A stretch of DNA of 64,000 bases from Clostridiales bacterium. GTDB taxonomy: Bacteria > Bacillota > Clostridia > Lachnospirales > Lachnospiraceae. A program made the position numbers and the translations under genes. Of this stretch, positions 1-7,203 are shown in pieces; the stretch's first letter is position 1, and every line of letters begins with the position of its first letter. Under the pieces are notes generated by a model that ran no database searches, was not told the DNA's origin, and was given only the letters and a program-made list of their open reading frames with translations. Where the stretch lies: positions 1 through 64,000 of the forward strand of contig JAHYZV010000003.1 in assembly GCA_019424245.1 (NCBI GenBank). The letters are read 5' to 3'.

Positions 1-54
1 ATAACAATATTGGCATTAGACGGGCTTAATTAAATAATATGGAGGAATTAAGAA

Positions 55-426
55 ATGAAAGTTATAAAGAATATGCTGTTAGAAATAGTAACATTAATTT
101 TGATGATGATAAACCTATATATGTTTTTTATTCAGAGTGGAATTGCAAGGATTCAGCAGACCACACAGGAAGAGTTTGATGCTTTTTGGAGAACACTTTC
201 GATTCTGAGTTTGATTATTCTGATAATCGTTGTTATGGTATATATTGTAAGCGTTAAAGTATTTAAAAGAACAATTGGAAAAACACTTTTAGGAGTAGTT
301 ATTCTTCTTACTGTGAATGTGATTATACTGGTACTTACAAATGCAACAACGGTTCTTATTTTTGTAGCAGCTGTTTTATACATAGTATATCTGGTTCAGA
401 CAATTGTTAATATCAGGAAATTTTAA
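55..426 (+). CDS. Small integral membrane protein, unknown function
   Basis: This is a 123-aa protein that I do not recognise. It is almost entirely hydrophobic, with about four predicted membrane segments (roughly residues 8-28, 46-66, 76-94 and 98-116) and short polar links. A short acidic/glutamine-rich loop around residues 32-44 separates the first two. The start is supported by a GGAGGA ribosome binding site about 9 nt upstream. It ends shortly before the promoter of the tryptophan T-box leader, so it closes whatever transcription unit enters from the left edge; the upstream neighbours are outside the window. There is no signature of a transporter or enzyme. The call as a real gene is fairly sure, but function is not assignable. 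Confidence 0.7.
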   Translation: MKVIKNMLLEIVTLILMMINLYMFFIQSGIARIQQTTQEEFDAFWRTLSILSLIILIIVVMVYIVSVKVFKRTIGKTLLGVVILLTVNVIILVLTNATTVLIFVAAVLYIVYLVQTIVNIRKF

Positions 427-436
427 GCTTTTGTGC

Positions 437-465
437 TTGACGACAGATAAACATAGTGCTATTAT
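437..465 (+). promoter_or_regulatory. Sigma-A-type promoter of the trp T-box leader
   Basis: TTGACG at 437-442 and TATTAT at 460-465 are separated by 17 bp. Transcription would begin near 472, just before the first T-box helix. Confidence 0.65.
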
Positions 466-674
466 AGGTGGCAGTTAAATATTTAAAGTCGATGATCAAA
501 AGAGTACTTTCGGAAGGTACATCACAGAGAGCTGGCGGTGGTGGAATGTCAGCATGGAGAGCCGTAAGGAATGGGTTTGTGAGATGCGTAGATGAATTAG
601 CAGTAGTTTACGACGCGGCCTCGCGTTACAGGGGAAGGATATATTAATTGTATCTGATAATGAGTTGAGCATAC

Positions 675-709
675 AGGTGGCATATCCGGTAAGGAGTGCC
701 ACCTTTTTT
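675..709 (+). terminator. Stem III of the trp T-box, shaped like an intrinsic terminator
   Basis: AGGTGGCA at 675-682 pairs perfectly with TGCCACCT at 697-704 and is followed by a run of T up to 709. It sits in the stem III position of the T-box, upstream of the antiterminator. Whether it terminates transcription is inference. Confidence 0.5.
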
Positions 710-758
710 ATTAATATTACAAGTATGTTCATAAATAAGGGTGGCACCACGGTAATTC

Positions 759-808
759 GTCCCTGACAGGAATCTGCAATATACAAGTTCCTGTCAGGGA
801 CATTTTTT
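759..808 (+). terminator. Regulated intrinsic terminator of the trp T-box
   Basis: GTCCCTGACAGG (759-770) pairs with CCTGTCAGGGAC (790-801), followed by ATTTTTT. It competes with the antiterminator built from the T-box motif. Confidence 0.9.
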
Positions 809-892
809 GTAAGCAGCGAGTCATGCGAACAAGAATAAAGCTTGCTTTAATTCTTGTTCATATGACGAGCGCCAGTAATGAACAACGAAGGA
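809..892 (+). repeat. Structured direct repeat, copy 1, in the trp leader
   Basis: This 84-nt segment recurs almost exactly at 969-1051. Within the 69-nt core (824-892) I see one substitution relative to copy 2. The core begins with an imperfect hairpin of about 15 bp: GAACAAGAATAAAG pairs with CTTTAATTCTTGTTC around a CTTG tetraloop, with one bulge. It is followed by ATGACGAGCGCC. It lies between the T-box terminator and trpE and has no coding potential I would support. Confidence 0.85.
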
Positions 893-953
893 CGAAGTCC
901 GTGAGTTGTGAATTACCAGGGCTTGGGAGTGCCGAAGGCACGGAAAGACCTGG
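875..953 (+). other. Folded spacer between the two repeats
   Basis: Several nested pairings are visible. 875-886 pairs with 905-916 through GTAAT and ACAAC arms that flank opposed GA/GA steps, resembling tandem sheared G-A pairs. Inside it sits the small hairpin GGAC-GAA-GTCC (890-900). It is followed by CCAGG (916-920) pairing with CCTGG (949-953), enclosing GTGCC-GAA-GGCAC (929-941). This density of complementary segments suggests an RNA structure. No known family is recognised. Confidence 0.55.
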
Positions 954-968
954 CTTACAAAAAAGTAT

Positions 969-1051
969 GTAAGCAGAAAGTCTGCGAACAAGAATAAAGC
1001 TTGCTTTAATTCATGTTCATATGACGAGCGCCAGTAATGAACAACGAAGGA
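969..1051 (+). repeat. Structured direct repeat, copy 2, in the trp leader
   Basis: This is the second copy of the element at 809-892, offset by about 159 nt. The hairpin has one changed base (TTCATGTTC instead of TTCTTGTTC) that introduces a mismatch. It ends about 12 nt before the trpE start codon, directly abutting the GGGAGGA ribosome binding site. Confidence 0.85.
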
Positions 1052-1063
1052 TAGGGAGGAACT

Positions 1064-2482
1064 ATGAAACGAAGATTAAGAGCTTATAAGAAGACGGTAA
1101 GTATTGTTAATGAGAAAGCTATTGAACTATACAAAGGACTTGGAATTGAAAAGAAGGGATTTCTTCTTGAAGGAACTGACAAGGAAAGCGGACAGTATAC
1201 TTTTATGGGAGTTGAACCGAATGAGATAATCCAATCAGATAAGGACAGCCTTGTTATTACAAGAAAAGATGGAAGCAGAGAGGTAAGAGAGGGCAATCCT
1301 CTTATAAGACTTAAAGAGTATTTTGATGAATTCGAGATAGTAAAGGATCCGGGAGAACTTGATTTCATCGGAGGTCTTGTTGGAAGCCTTGGATATGATT
1401 ATATAAGATACACAGAAGTCCTTCCTGATGATAATCCTGATGAGATAGGAATTGAGACAATACAGCTTATGCTTGCAGACAAGTTCATTGCTATCAATCA
1501 TACAGCAGAAACATTCACAGCAGTAGTGCTTGGAGAGGATTCAGAGGAAGGCAGGATTAAGGCTTTAAAGGAAGCGGAGGAGCTTATAAAGACTGCAAGA
1601 GAGGGCGTAAATAAGTTTAAGGATGATAAGCCTGATATGTCACTTGATGGTGTAATATTGAAAAAATCGGACACGCTTGAACAATATAGCAAGAAGGTTA
1701 ATAAGATTAAGAATTACATAAAAGAAGGTCATATATTCCAGACTGTTCTTTCGCAGAGATGGACAATAAAGACGGGACAGAGTGGTTTTAATCTCTATGA
1801 AAAATTAAGAGAACTTAATCCTTCACCATATATGTATTACTTTAATTTCGGGGATTTTGAGATAATCGGAAGTTCACCGGAAATGATTGTAAAGCAGTCA
1901 GACAATAAAGTATATACATGTCCTATAGCGGGCACAAGAAAAAGAGGAGCAACAAAGGAACAGGATATTGCTTTAGAGGAAGAACTTCTTGCAGATGAGA
2001 AAGAGAGAGCAGAGCATGTAATGTTAGTTGACCTTGCACGTAACGATATGGGTAGGATAAGTGAGATAGGAACAGTCAAGGTTGACCAGTTCATGAATAT
2101 CCAGAGATATTCACATGTTATGCATATTGTTTCACTTGTTGAGGGAAGAAAGAATGGAGAATATCATCCACTTGACCTCGTATCATCATTCCTTCCAGCA
2201 GGCACATTAAGCGGCGCACCTAAGATAAGAGCAATGGAAATCATAGATGAGCTTGAGACAGTAAGAAGAGGCCTGTATGGAGGAGCTACAGGATACCTTG
2301 ATTTTGGCGGTAATATGAACTTCTGCATTACAATCAGGACTATGATTAAGAAAGGCGATAAGGTATATCTTCAGGCAGGTGCAGGAATTGTTGCTGATTC
2401 AAAGCCAGAGATGGAATATCAGGAGTGCTGCAATAAAGTAATGGCACTTGCAAAGACACTTGTTAAGGAGGAACATTTATGA
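1064..2482 (+). CDS. trpE: Anthranilate synthase component I
   Basis: TrpE is the aminase subunit that converts chorismate plus ammonia (from TrpG) to anthranilate, the first committed step of tryptophan synthesis. The 472-aa length is typical. The C-terminal chorismate-binding domain is clear: SSPEMIV near the centre, the PAGTLSGAPKIRAMEII motif, and GAGIVADS near the end. The N-terminal regulatory motif, usually LLES, reads LLEG at residues 34-37, so the serine tied to tryptophan feedback binding is replaced by glycine. The start follows a GGGAGGA site. It overlaps trpG by 4 nt. Context with trpG/C/F/B/A rules out PabB as the main role. Expression should depend on the upstream T-box. Confidence 0.96.
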   Translation: MKRRLRAYKKTVSIVNEKAIELYKGLGIEKKGFLLEGTDKESGQYTFMGVEPNEIIQSDKDSLVITRKDGSREVREGNPLIRLKEYFDEFEIVKDPGELDFIGGLVGSLGYDYIRYTEVLPDDNPDEIGIETIQLMLADKFIAINHTAETFTAVVLGEDSEEGRIKALKEAEELIKTAREGVNKFKDDKPDMSLDGVILKKSDTLEQYSKKVNKIKNYIKEGHIFQTVLSQRWTIKTGQSGFNLYEKLRELNPSPYMYYFNFGDFEIIGSSPEMIVKQSDNKVYTCPIAGTRKRGATKEQDIALEEELLADEKERAEHVMLVDLARNDMGRISEIGTVKVDQFMNIQRYSHVMHIVSLVEGRKNGEYHPLDLVSSFLPAGTLSGAPKIRAMEIIDELETVRRGLYGGATGYLDFGGNMNFCITIRTMIKKGDKVYLQAGAGIVADSKPEMEYQECCNKVMALAKTLVKEEHL

Positions 2483-3048
2483 TTCTGCTGATTGATAATT
2501 ATGACTCATTTACATATAACCTGTATCAGTTTATTGGAATATTTAACAGTGATATTAAGGTTGTAAGAAACGATAAGATAACAATTGAGGAGATAGAGGA
2601 GCTTGACCCTGAATCAATAGTTGTATCTCCTGGTCCTAAGAGCCCTAAAGATGCTGGAATATGTGTTGATGTAATAAAGCATTTTACAGGAAAGAAGCCG
2701 ATACTTGGTATATGTTTGGGACATCAGTGCATAGGAGAAGCATTTGGCGCAACTGTTTCTTATGCAAAATGTATCATGCATGGTAAACAGTCTGAAATAT
2801 ACCATGATGGAACAGGAATATTTACCGGACTTTATTCACCAGTAAAGGTTGCAAGATATCATTCACTCGCTATAATTGAAAAGACTTTGCCAGACTGCTT
2901 GGAGATTATTGCCAAGACACAGGATGGAGAAATAATGGCTGTAAAACATAAGGATTATCCGGTGGTCGGATTGCAGTTCCATCCGGAGTCAATATATACA
3001 GAGCATGGCAAGAGAATGATTGAGAATTTCGTTAATGGGGTGATTTAA
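2479..3048 (+). CDS. trpG: Anthranilate synthase component II (glutamine amidotransferase)
   Basis: TrpG is a class I glutamine amidotransferase that supplies ammonia to TrpE. It is 189 aa, the normal length of a stand-alone subunit with no TrpD fusion. The catalytic triad is visible: Cys79 in GICLGHQ, and His168 and Glu170 in FHPES. The N-terminus ILLIDNYDSFTYNL is characteristic of TrpG/PabA. The gene overlaps trpE by 4 nt and shares its stop (TAATG) with the trpC start, indicating translational coupling. It could also serve para-aminobenzoate synthesis as an amphibolic subunit, which is inference. Confidence 0.95.
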   Translation: MILLIDNYDSFTYNLYQFIGIFNSDIKVVRNDKITIEEIEELDPESIVVSPGPKSPKDAGICVDVIKHFTGKKPILGICLGHQCIGEAFGATVSYAKCIMHGKQSEIYHDGTGIFTGLYSPVKVARYHSLAIIEKTLPDCLEIIAKTQDGEIMAVKHKDYPVVGLQFHPESIYTEHGKRMIENFVNGVI

Positions 3049-3854
3049 TGATATTAGATGTTATTGTAGAGGATAAGTTAAAAAGACTTCCAGAACACAA
3101 GAAAAGAATCAGCGAAGAAGAGATGACAAGACTTGCGATTGAGAGCCATAGAGTGTCACACAGCTTCTATGATGCACTTGCAAAGGACGGCCTTTCAATT
3201 ATAAGTGAATTCAAGAAAGCATCACCAAGTCATGGTAATATGAACAATAAGATTACTCTGGAAGAAAGGATAAAACAGTATGGCGAAAGCGCAGATGCTA
3301 TTTCATGCCTTACAGAGGAAGACCATTTTAAGGGAAGTACAGAATATCTTAAGCAGATAAGACAGATGACAGACCTTCCGATTATCAGAAAGGATTTCAT
3401 AATTGATCCGTATCAGGTGTATGAAGCAAAGGTTATAGGAGCGGATGCAGTTCTTCTCATTGCTGCGATTATTGATGACAGTAGATTTAAAGAACTATAT
3501 GACCTTGCTTACAGTCTTGGACTTGATGTTTTATGTGAGGTTCATAACGAAGAGGAAATGCAGAGAATGCTGAATCTTGATGTGAAGATTATAGGAATTA
3601 ACAACCGTAATCTTAAGACATTTGAGGTTGACCTTGATACTACTAAAAAACTTGCAGATATGGTTACACCAGAGATGAGAAAAGCTGGAAAACTGCTTGT
3701 ATCAGAAAGCGGTGTTGCAGATACAGACGATATTAAGGTGCTGGCAAAGAGTGGAGCAGATGCACTTCTTATAGGAACAGTGCTTATGGAAGCACCGGAG
3801 CCGGAAGAATTAATATCAGAGTTTAAAGAGGTATATAATGCTGAAAGAAAATGA
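3048..3854 (+). CDS. trpC: Indole-3-glycerol phosphate synthase
   Basis: TrpC closes the indole ring, converting carboxyphenylamino-deoxyribulose phosphate to indole-3-glycerol phosphate. It is 268 aa, a single (beta/alpha)8 barrel. Family motifs are present: ISEFKKASPSHG near residues 53-64 with the catalytic lysine, IRKDFIIDPYQV, GINNRNL and SESGVA near the C-terminal phosphate site. It is stand-alone, not fused to TrpF. It starts inside the trpG stop (TAATG). trpD, usually between trpG and trpC, is absent at this junction. Confidence 0.96.
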   Translation: MILDVIVEDKLKRLPEHKKRISEEEMTRLAIESHRVSHSFYDALAKDGLSIISEFKKASPSHGNMNNKITLEERIKQYGESADAISCLTEEDHFKGSTEYLKQIRQMTDLPIIRKDFIIDPYQVYEAKVIGADAVLLIAAIIDDSRFKELYDLAYSLGLDVLCEVHNEEEMQRMLNLDVKIIGINNRNLKTFEVDLDTTKKLADMVTPEMRKAGKLLVSESGVADTDDIKVLAKSGADALLIGTVLMEAPEPEELISEFKEVYNAERK

Positions 3855-4491
3855 TTCTTTAGTACAGGTTAAGATATGTGGGCTCACAAGTATGGATGAT
3901 GTACACATTATAGAAAAATATGGTGCTGACTATGCAGGTATGGTAGTATATTATCCAAAAAGCAGACGCAATATTGACATTACTCTGGCAGAAACACTTA
4001 CTACAAGATTGAAAAAATCGGACATTAAGACAGTCGCTGTTGTTGTGTCCCCTGATGTATCACAGCTTGAAGCAATACAGAATGCAGGATTTGATTATAT
4101 ACAGATTCATGGTGAATTAAGTGATGATGTGTATAATGCATGCAGTGTCGGGGTTATAAGAGCTGTTAACATTAAGCATCAGTCAGAAGAAGATATATAT
4201 CTGGAGACTAAGCGATGGCGAAGTCTGGATAAAATATATGGACTGCTTTTTGATGCGGGAGTTCCGGGGAGCGGTAAGACATTTGACTGGGAAAGTCTTA
4301 AAAAAGCGGACTGTGGTAATAAGAAGTTATTACTTGCGGGAGGACTTACACCGGACAATGTAAAAGCTGCGATAGAAGCTGTTAAGCCTGATGTTGTGGA
4401 TATAAGTTCAGGCGTAGAGTACGATGATTTATCCATAAAAGGAAAAGACGAGAATAAAGTAAAAACATTTATACAGAATGCAAAATATTAA
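3838..4491 (+). CDS. trpF: Phosphoribosylanthranilate isomerase
   Basis: TrpF catalyses the Amadori isomerisation of phosphoribosylanthranilate. It is 217 aa with the N-terminal VKICGL motif containing the catalytic cysteine, and the LLFDAGVPGSGKTFDW motif with the catalytic aspartate and phosphate loop. LAGGLTPDNV and DISSGVE complete the phosphate-binding end. It overlaps the end of trpC by 17 nt, and an AAAGAGGT site inside trpC precedes the start, so it is probably coupled to trpC. A start a few codons later would also fit the family. Confidence 0.95.
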   Translation: MLKENDSLVQVKICGLTSMDDVHIIEKYGADYAGMVVYYPKSRRNIDITLAETLTTRLKKSDIKTVAVVVSPDVSQLEAIQNAGFDYIQIHGELSDDVYNACSVGVIRAVNIKHQSEEDIYLETKRWRSLDKIYGLLFDAGVPGSGKTFDWESLKKADCGNKKLLLAGGLTPDNVKAAIEAVKPDVVDISSGVEYDDLSIKGKDENKVKTFIQNAKY

Positions 4492-4511
4492 GAAAAAGAG
4501 GTAAAGAGAAA

Positions 4512-5699
4512 ATGGCAGGAAGCAAGTATTATGGACAGTTTGGAGGACAGTATGTTTCAGAGTCACTTATGAATACTCTGGCAGAGCTTGAGAAAGCATT
4601 TGATGAGGCAGTAAGAGACCCTGAGTTCGCTAAGGATTATATTTATTATCTGCAGGAATATGTTGGAAGGGCAACTCCACTGTATTATGCAGAGAGAATA
4701 AGCAAGAAGTACGGAGCAGATATCTTCCTTAAGAGAGAAGATTTGAACCATACAGGAGCACATAAGATTAATAATGTTATCGGTCAGATTCTTCTTGCAA
4801 AGAGAATGGGCAAGACTAAGGTTATCGCTGAGACAGGTGCCGGACAGCATGGCGTTGCAACAGCTACAGGCGCAGCACTTTTTGATATGGAGTGTACAGT
4901 TTTCATGGGTGCTGAGGATATCGAGAGACAGAAACTTAATGTATTCAGAATGGAAATGCTTGGAGCTAAGGTGCAGCCTGTAACAACAGGAAGTGCAACA
5001 TTAAAGGATGCTACTAATGAAGCAATCAGAACATGGGCTGAAAAGGCAGAGGATACATTTTACATCATTGGTTCTGCTGTAGGACCACATCCATATCCTA
5101 AGATGGTTAAGGAATTCCAGAGAATTATCAGCACTGAGGCAAGAAAACAGATTCTCGATAAGACAGGAAAGCTTCCTGACGCAGTTGTTGCATGCGTTGG
5201 CGGTGGCTCTAATTCAATCGGAATGTTTGCTGATTTCATTAATGATAAAGACGTTGACCTTATTGGCGTTGAGGCAGGAGGCCTTGGTATTGAGACAGGA
5301 AAACATGCATCAGCAATGGCACTCGGACAGGTTGGTGTCCTTCACGGAATGAAGACATATCTTTTACAGGATGAAATCGGTAATATCCAGCTTGCACATT
5401 CTATTTCAGCAGGACTTGATTATCCGGGTGTTGGTCCGGAACATGCTTATTTAAGAGATTCTGGAAGAGCAAAATATGTTTCTGTAACAGATAAAGAATG
5501 TATGGATGCACTTATGGAACTTTGCAGAATGGAAGGAATTATTCCGGCTATTGAGAGTGCTCATGCACTTGCACATGTGTTCAAGATGGCACAGGGTGAA
5601 TATAAGGGTAAGACAATTATCATGTGTCTTTCAGGCCGTGGTGATAAGGATGTTAATACAGTTCAGAAATATCTTAACGGAGAGGAGACTAACAAGTAA
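4512..5699 (+). CDS. trpB: Tryptophan synthase beta chain
   Basis: TrpB condenses indole with serine to form tryptophan using pyridoxal phosphate. It is 395 aa, the standard TrpB1 type. The PLP lysine lies in TGAHKINN near residue 86; ETGAGQHG and the phosphate-binding GGGSNSIG loop are present, as is SGRGDKD near the end. It overlaps trpA by one nucleotide (TAATG), the usual arrangement for making the alpha-beta complex in equal amounts. Confidence 0.97.
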   Translation: MAGSKYYGQFGGQYVSESLMNTLAELEKAFDEAVRDPEFAKDYIYYLQEYVGRATPLYYAERISKKYGADIFLKREDLNHTGAHKINNVIGQILLAKRMGKTKVIAETGAGQHGVATATGAALFDMECTVFMGAEDIERQKLNVFRMEMLGAKVQPVTTGSATLKDATNEAIRTWAEKAEDTFYIIGSAVGPHPYPKMVKEFQRIISTEARKQILDKTGKLPDAVVACVGGGSNSIGMFADFINDKDVDLIGVEAGGLGIETGKHASAMALGQVGVLHGMKTYLLQDEIGNIQLAHSISAGLDYPGVGPEHAYLRDSGRAKYVSVTDKECMDALMELCRMEGIIPAIESAHALAHVFKMAQGEYKGKTIIMCLSGRGDKDVNTVQKYLNGEETNK

Positions 5700-6493
5700 T
5701 GAATAGAATAGAAGAAAGACTCGCAGCACTTAAGGAAGAGGGCAAGAAAGCATTTATTACATATACAACAGCAGGACTTCCGGATTATGATACAACTAAG
5801 AAGCTTATGTTTGCACAGGAGAAGGCAGGAATCGATATTATGGAAATAGGTGTTCCATTTTCAGATCCTATTGCAGATGGTCCTGTAATTCAGGATGCTT
5901 CATACAAGGCTATCCAGAATGGAGCTTCACTTGAAGGCACATTTACAATGATGGGTGAAGTAAGAAAAGCTGGTCTTAATAGCCCTGTTGTATTCATGCT
6001 TTACTACAATACTGTATATCATTACGGTGTTGAGAACTTCGTAAACAAATGTATTGAAAATGGTGTTGACGGACTTATTATCCCTGACCTTCCATTCGAG
6101 GAGCAGGGGCAGATAAAGGATGTCCTTGCAAAGAACGAGAATTCTCCAATTCTTATCCAGCTTGTTTCTCCTGTATCTAAGGGAAGAATTCCAATGCTTT
6201 TAGAGAATGCAAGAGGTTTCGTATACTGCGTTTCACAGATGGGGGTTACAGGTAAGGGTGCTAACTTCCATTCACAGATAAGAGAGTATCTTACAGAAGT
6301 TAAGAAAGAATCTAAGATTCCAGTTATGATGGGATTCGGAATAAGAACAGCAGCAGATGTTGCCCCACTTGAAGATATTATTGATGGTGCAATAGTCGGT
6401 TCACATTTTATCAAGCTTCTTGAAGCTAATAATTATTCAGAGGAAGCTGCCGCAGATTATGTTGCAACATTTAAGAAGGAGCTTAATGCATAA
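5699..6493 (+). CDS. trpA: Tryptophan synthase alpha chain
   Basis: TrpA cleaves indole-3-glycerol phosphate to indole and glyceraldehyde 3-phosphate and passes indole to TrpB through the tunnel. It is 264 aa. The catalytic Glu and Asp are visible in MEIGVPFSDPIADGP, and the phosphate-binding segments VGSHFIK and GFGIRT are present. It overlaps trpB by one base and the following small gene by one base, so translation appears continuous through the operon. Confidence 0.97.
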   Translation: MNRIEERLAALKEEGKKAFITYTTAGLPDYDTTKKLMFAQEKAGIDIMEIGVPFSDPIADGPVIQDASYKAIQNGASLEGTFTMMGEVRKAGLNSPVVFMLYYNTVYHYGVENFVNKCIENGVDGLIIPDLPFEEQGQIKDVLAKNENSPILIQLVSPVSKGRIPMLLENARGFVYCVSQMGVTGKGANFHSQIREYLTEVKKESKIPVMMGFGIRTAADVAPLEDIIDGAIVGSHFIKLLEANNYSEEAAADYVATFKKELNA

Positions 6494-6819
6494 TGGTACC
6501 TATATTAGCTAAGCAGGCGCTTGCGCGCAAATGTGGATTTACTAATGCAAGAATGACTGGCAATTATGAATGTGCCTATGCTCTTGGAGTTGTGTCAGGG
6601 GCATTGGCAATTCCTAAAGAGGAAAATGCGGCTAATCTTGTGGAATTGAAAAATAAAATAGAACCACAGTATAAAAAACTATCTTCTGAAAATGAACAGA
6701 TAAAAAAATTGATTCTTTTGTTGTGTGATTATGAACCTTCCGATATATTTGATGAGCAGATGAGAGAACTTTATAATGAGGGTTATGAAGATAAATCAAT
6801 AAATCTTACAATCAAATGA
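6493..6819 (+). CDS. Small protein of unknown function at the end of the trp operon
   Basis: This 108-aa protein is not recognised. It has no membrane segment. The N-terminal third contains two cysteines (residues 14 and 26) in a Gly/Ala-rich stretch, and the rest is predicted alpha-helical and charged (KNKIEPQYKKLSSENEQIKK), likely a short coiled coil. Its ATG overlaps the trpA stop (TAATG), which argues for a real, translationally coupled gene. No terminator is obvious after it, and a separate promoter follows at 6854. A role in tryptophan metabolism is suggested only by position. Confidence 0.7.
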   Translation: MVPILAKQALARKCGFTNARMTGNYECAYALGVVSGALAIPKEENAANLVELKNKIEPQYKKLSSENEQIKKLILLLCDYEPSDIFDEQMRELYNEGYEDKSINLTIK

Positions 6820-6853
6820 GAACAGTTTATTAATTAAATTGCGAAAGCAGATG

Positions 6854-6882
6854 TTGACTTATATTTACTATTAGGGTATATT
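6854..6882 (+). promoter_or_regulatory. Promoter for the HPr-like and Lys/Ala-rich genes
   Basis: TTGACT (6854-6859) and TATATT (6877-6882) are separated by 17 bp in an A/T-rich gap. Confidence 0.6.
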
Positions 6883-6926
6883 TACAAAAGTAACTGAAAT
6901 TAAACGAAAGTAAGGTGTAATTTGTA

Positions 6927-7178
6927 ATGACTGAGACAATCAACGTTGCTAACATTGATAAAGTACATAAGAATCCAATTGCTGAGCTTGTTCAGACTGC
7001 TTGTCAGTTTGAGAGTCATATTGATATTTCATCAGAAGGCAAGAATATTAATGCTAAAAGCTTAATGGGGATTATGGCATTTGGATTAAGAGACGGAATG
7101 TCTGTTACTATTTCAGCAGAAGGCAATGATGCAGATAAAGCTGTAGAAACAATCAAGAAGTTTCTTATTGGAGAGTAG
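6927..7178 (+). CDS. HPr-like phosphocarrier domain protein
   Basis: This 83-aa protein aligns over its whole length with HPr, the histidine phosphocarrier of the PTS. The active-site region reads VHKNPIAELVQ, so the phosphorylatable histidine (His14) is kept but the conserved arginine two residues later is Asn16. The HPr-kinase site is kept as Ser45 in NAKSLMGIM. The fold pattern (ending KAVETIKKFL) is intact. No EI or EII genes are nearby. The arginine helps phosphoryl transfer in true HPr, so this is probably a paralogue with a regulatory or specialised role rather than the main PTS carrier. That function is inferred. Confidence 0.8.
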   Translation: MTETINVANIDKVHKNPIAELVQTACQFESHIDISSEGKNINAKSLMGIMAFGLRDGMSVTISAEGNDADKAVETIKKFLIGE

Positions 7179-7203
7179 TATTTTTATTAAGGAGGATGGA
7201 AAC

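Larger units (their letters stand above)
470..810 (+). promoter_or_regulatory. Tryptophan T-box riboswitch (tRNA-sensing leader of the trp operon)
   Basis: The leader carries the conserved T-box motif AAGGGTGGCACCACGGTAA at 737-755, followed by an intrinsic terminator with a 12-bp stem (759-770 with 790-801) and a U-run at 802-808. Stem I contains the AGAGAG bulge region near 524-529. In the specifier loop the context GGAATGGGTT places a UGG tryptophan codon at 572-574, which fits the trp genes downstream. Uncharged tRNA-Trp should stabilise the antiterminator and switch the operon on. The stem III position (675-704) is itself a perfect 8-bp hairpin followed by a U-run. The T-box assignment is firm; the specifier is read by position rather than by a computed fold. 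Confidence 0.93.

Noticed and set aside
809..1051. Two-copy repeat as a CRISPR array
   Set aside because: There are only two copies, each 83-84 nt with internal fold, and a single folded spacer; no cas genes are present.
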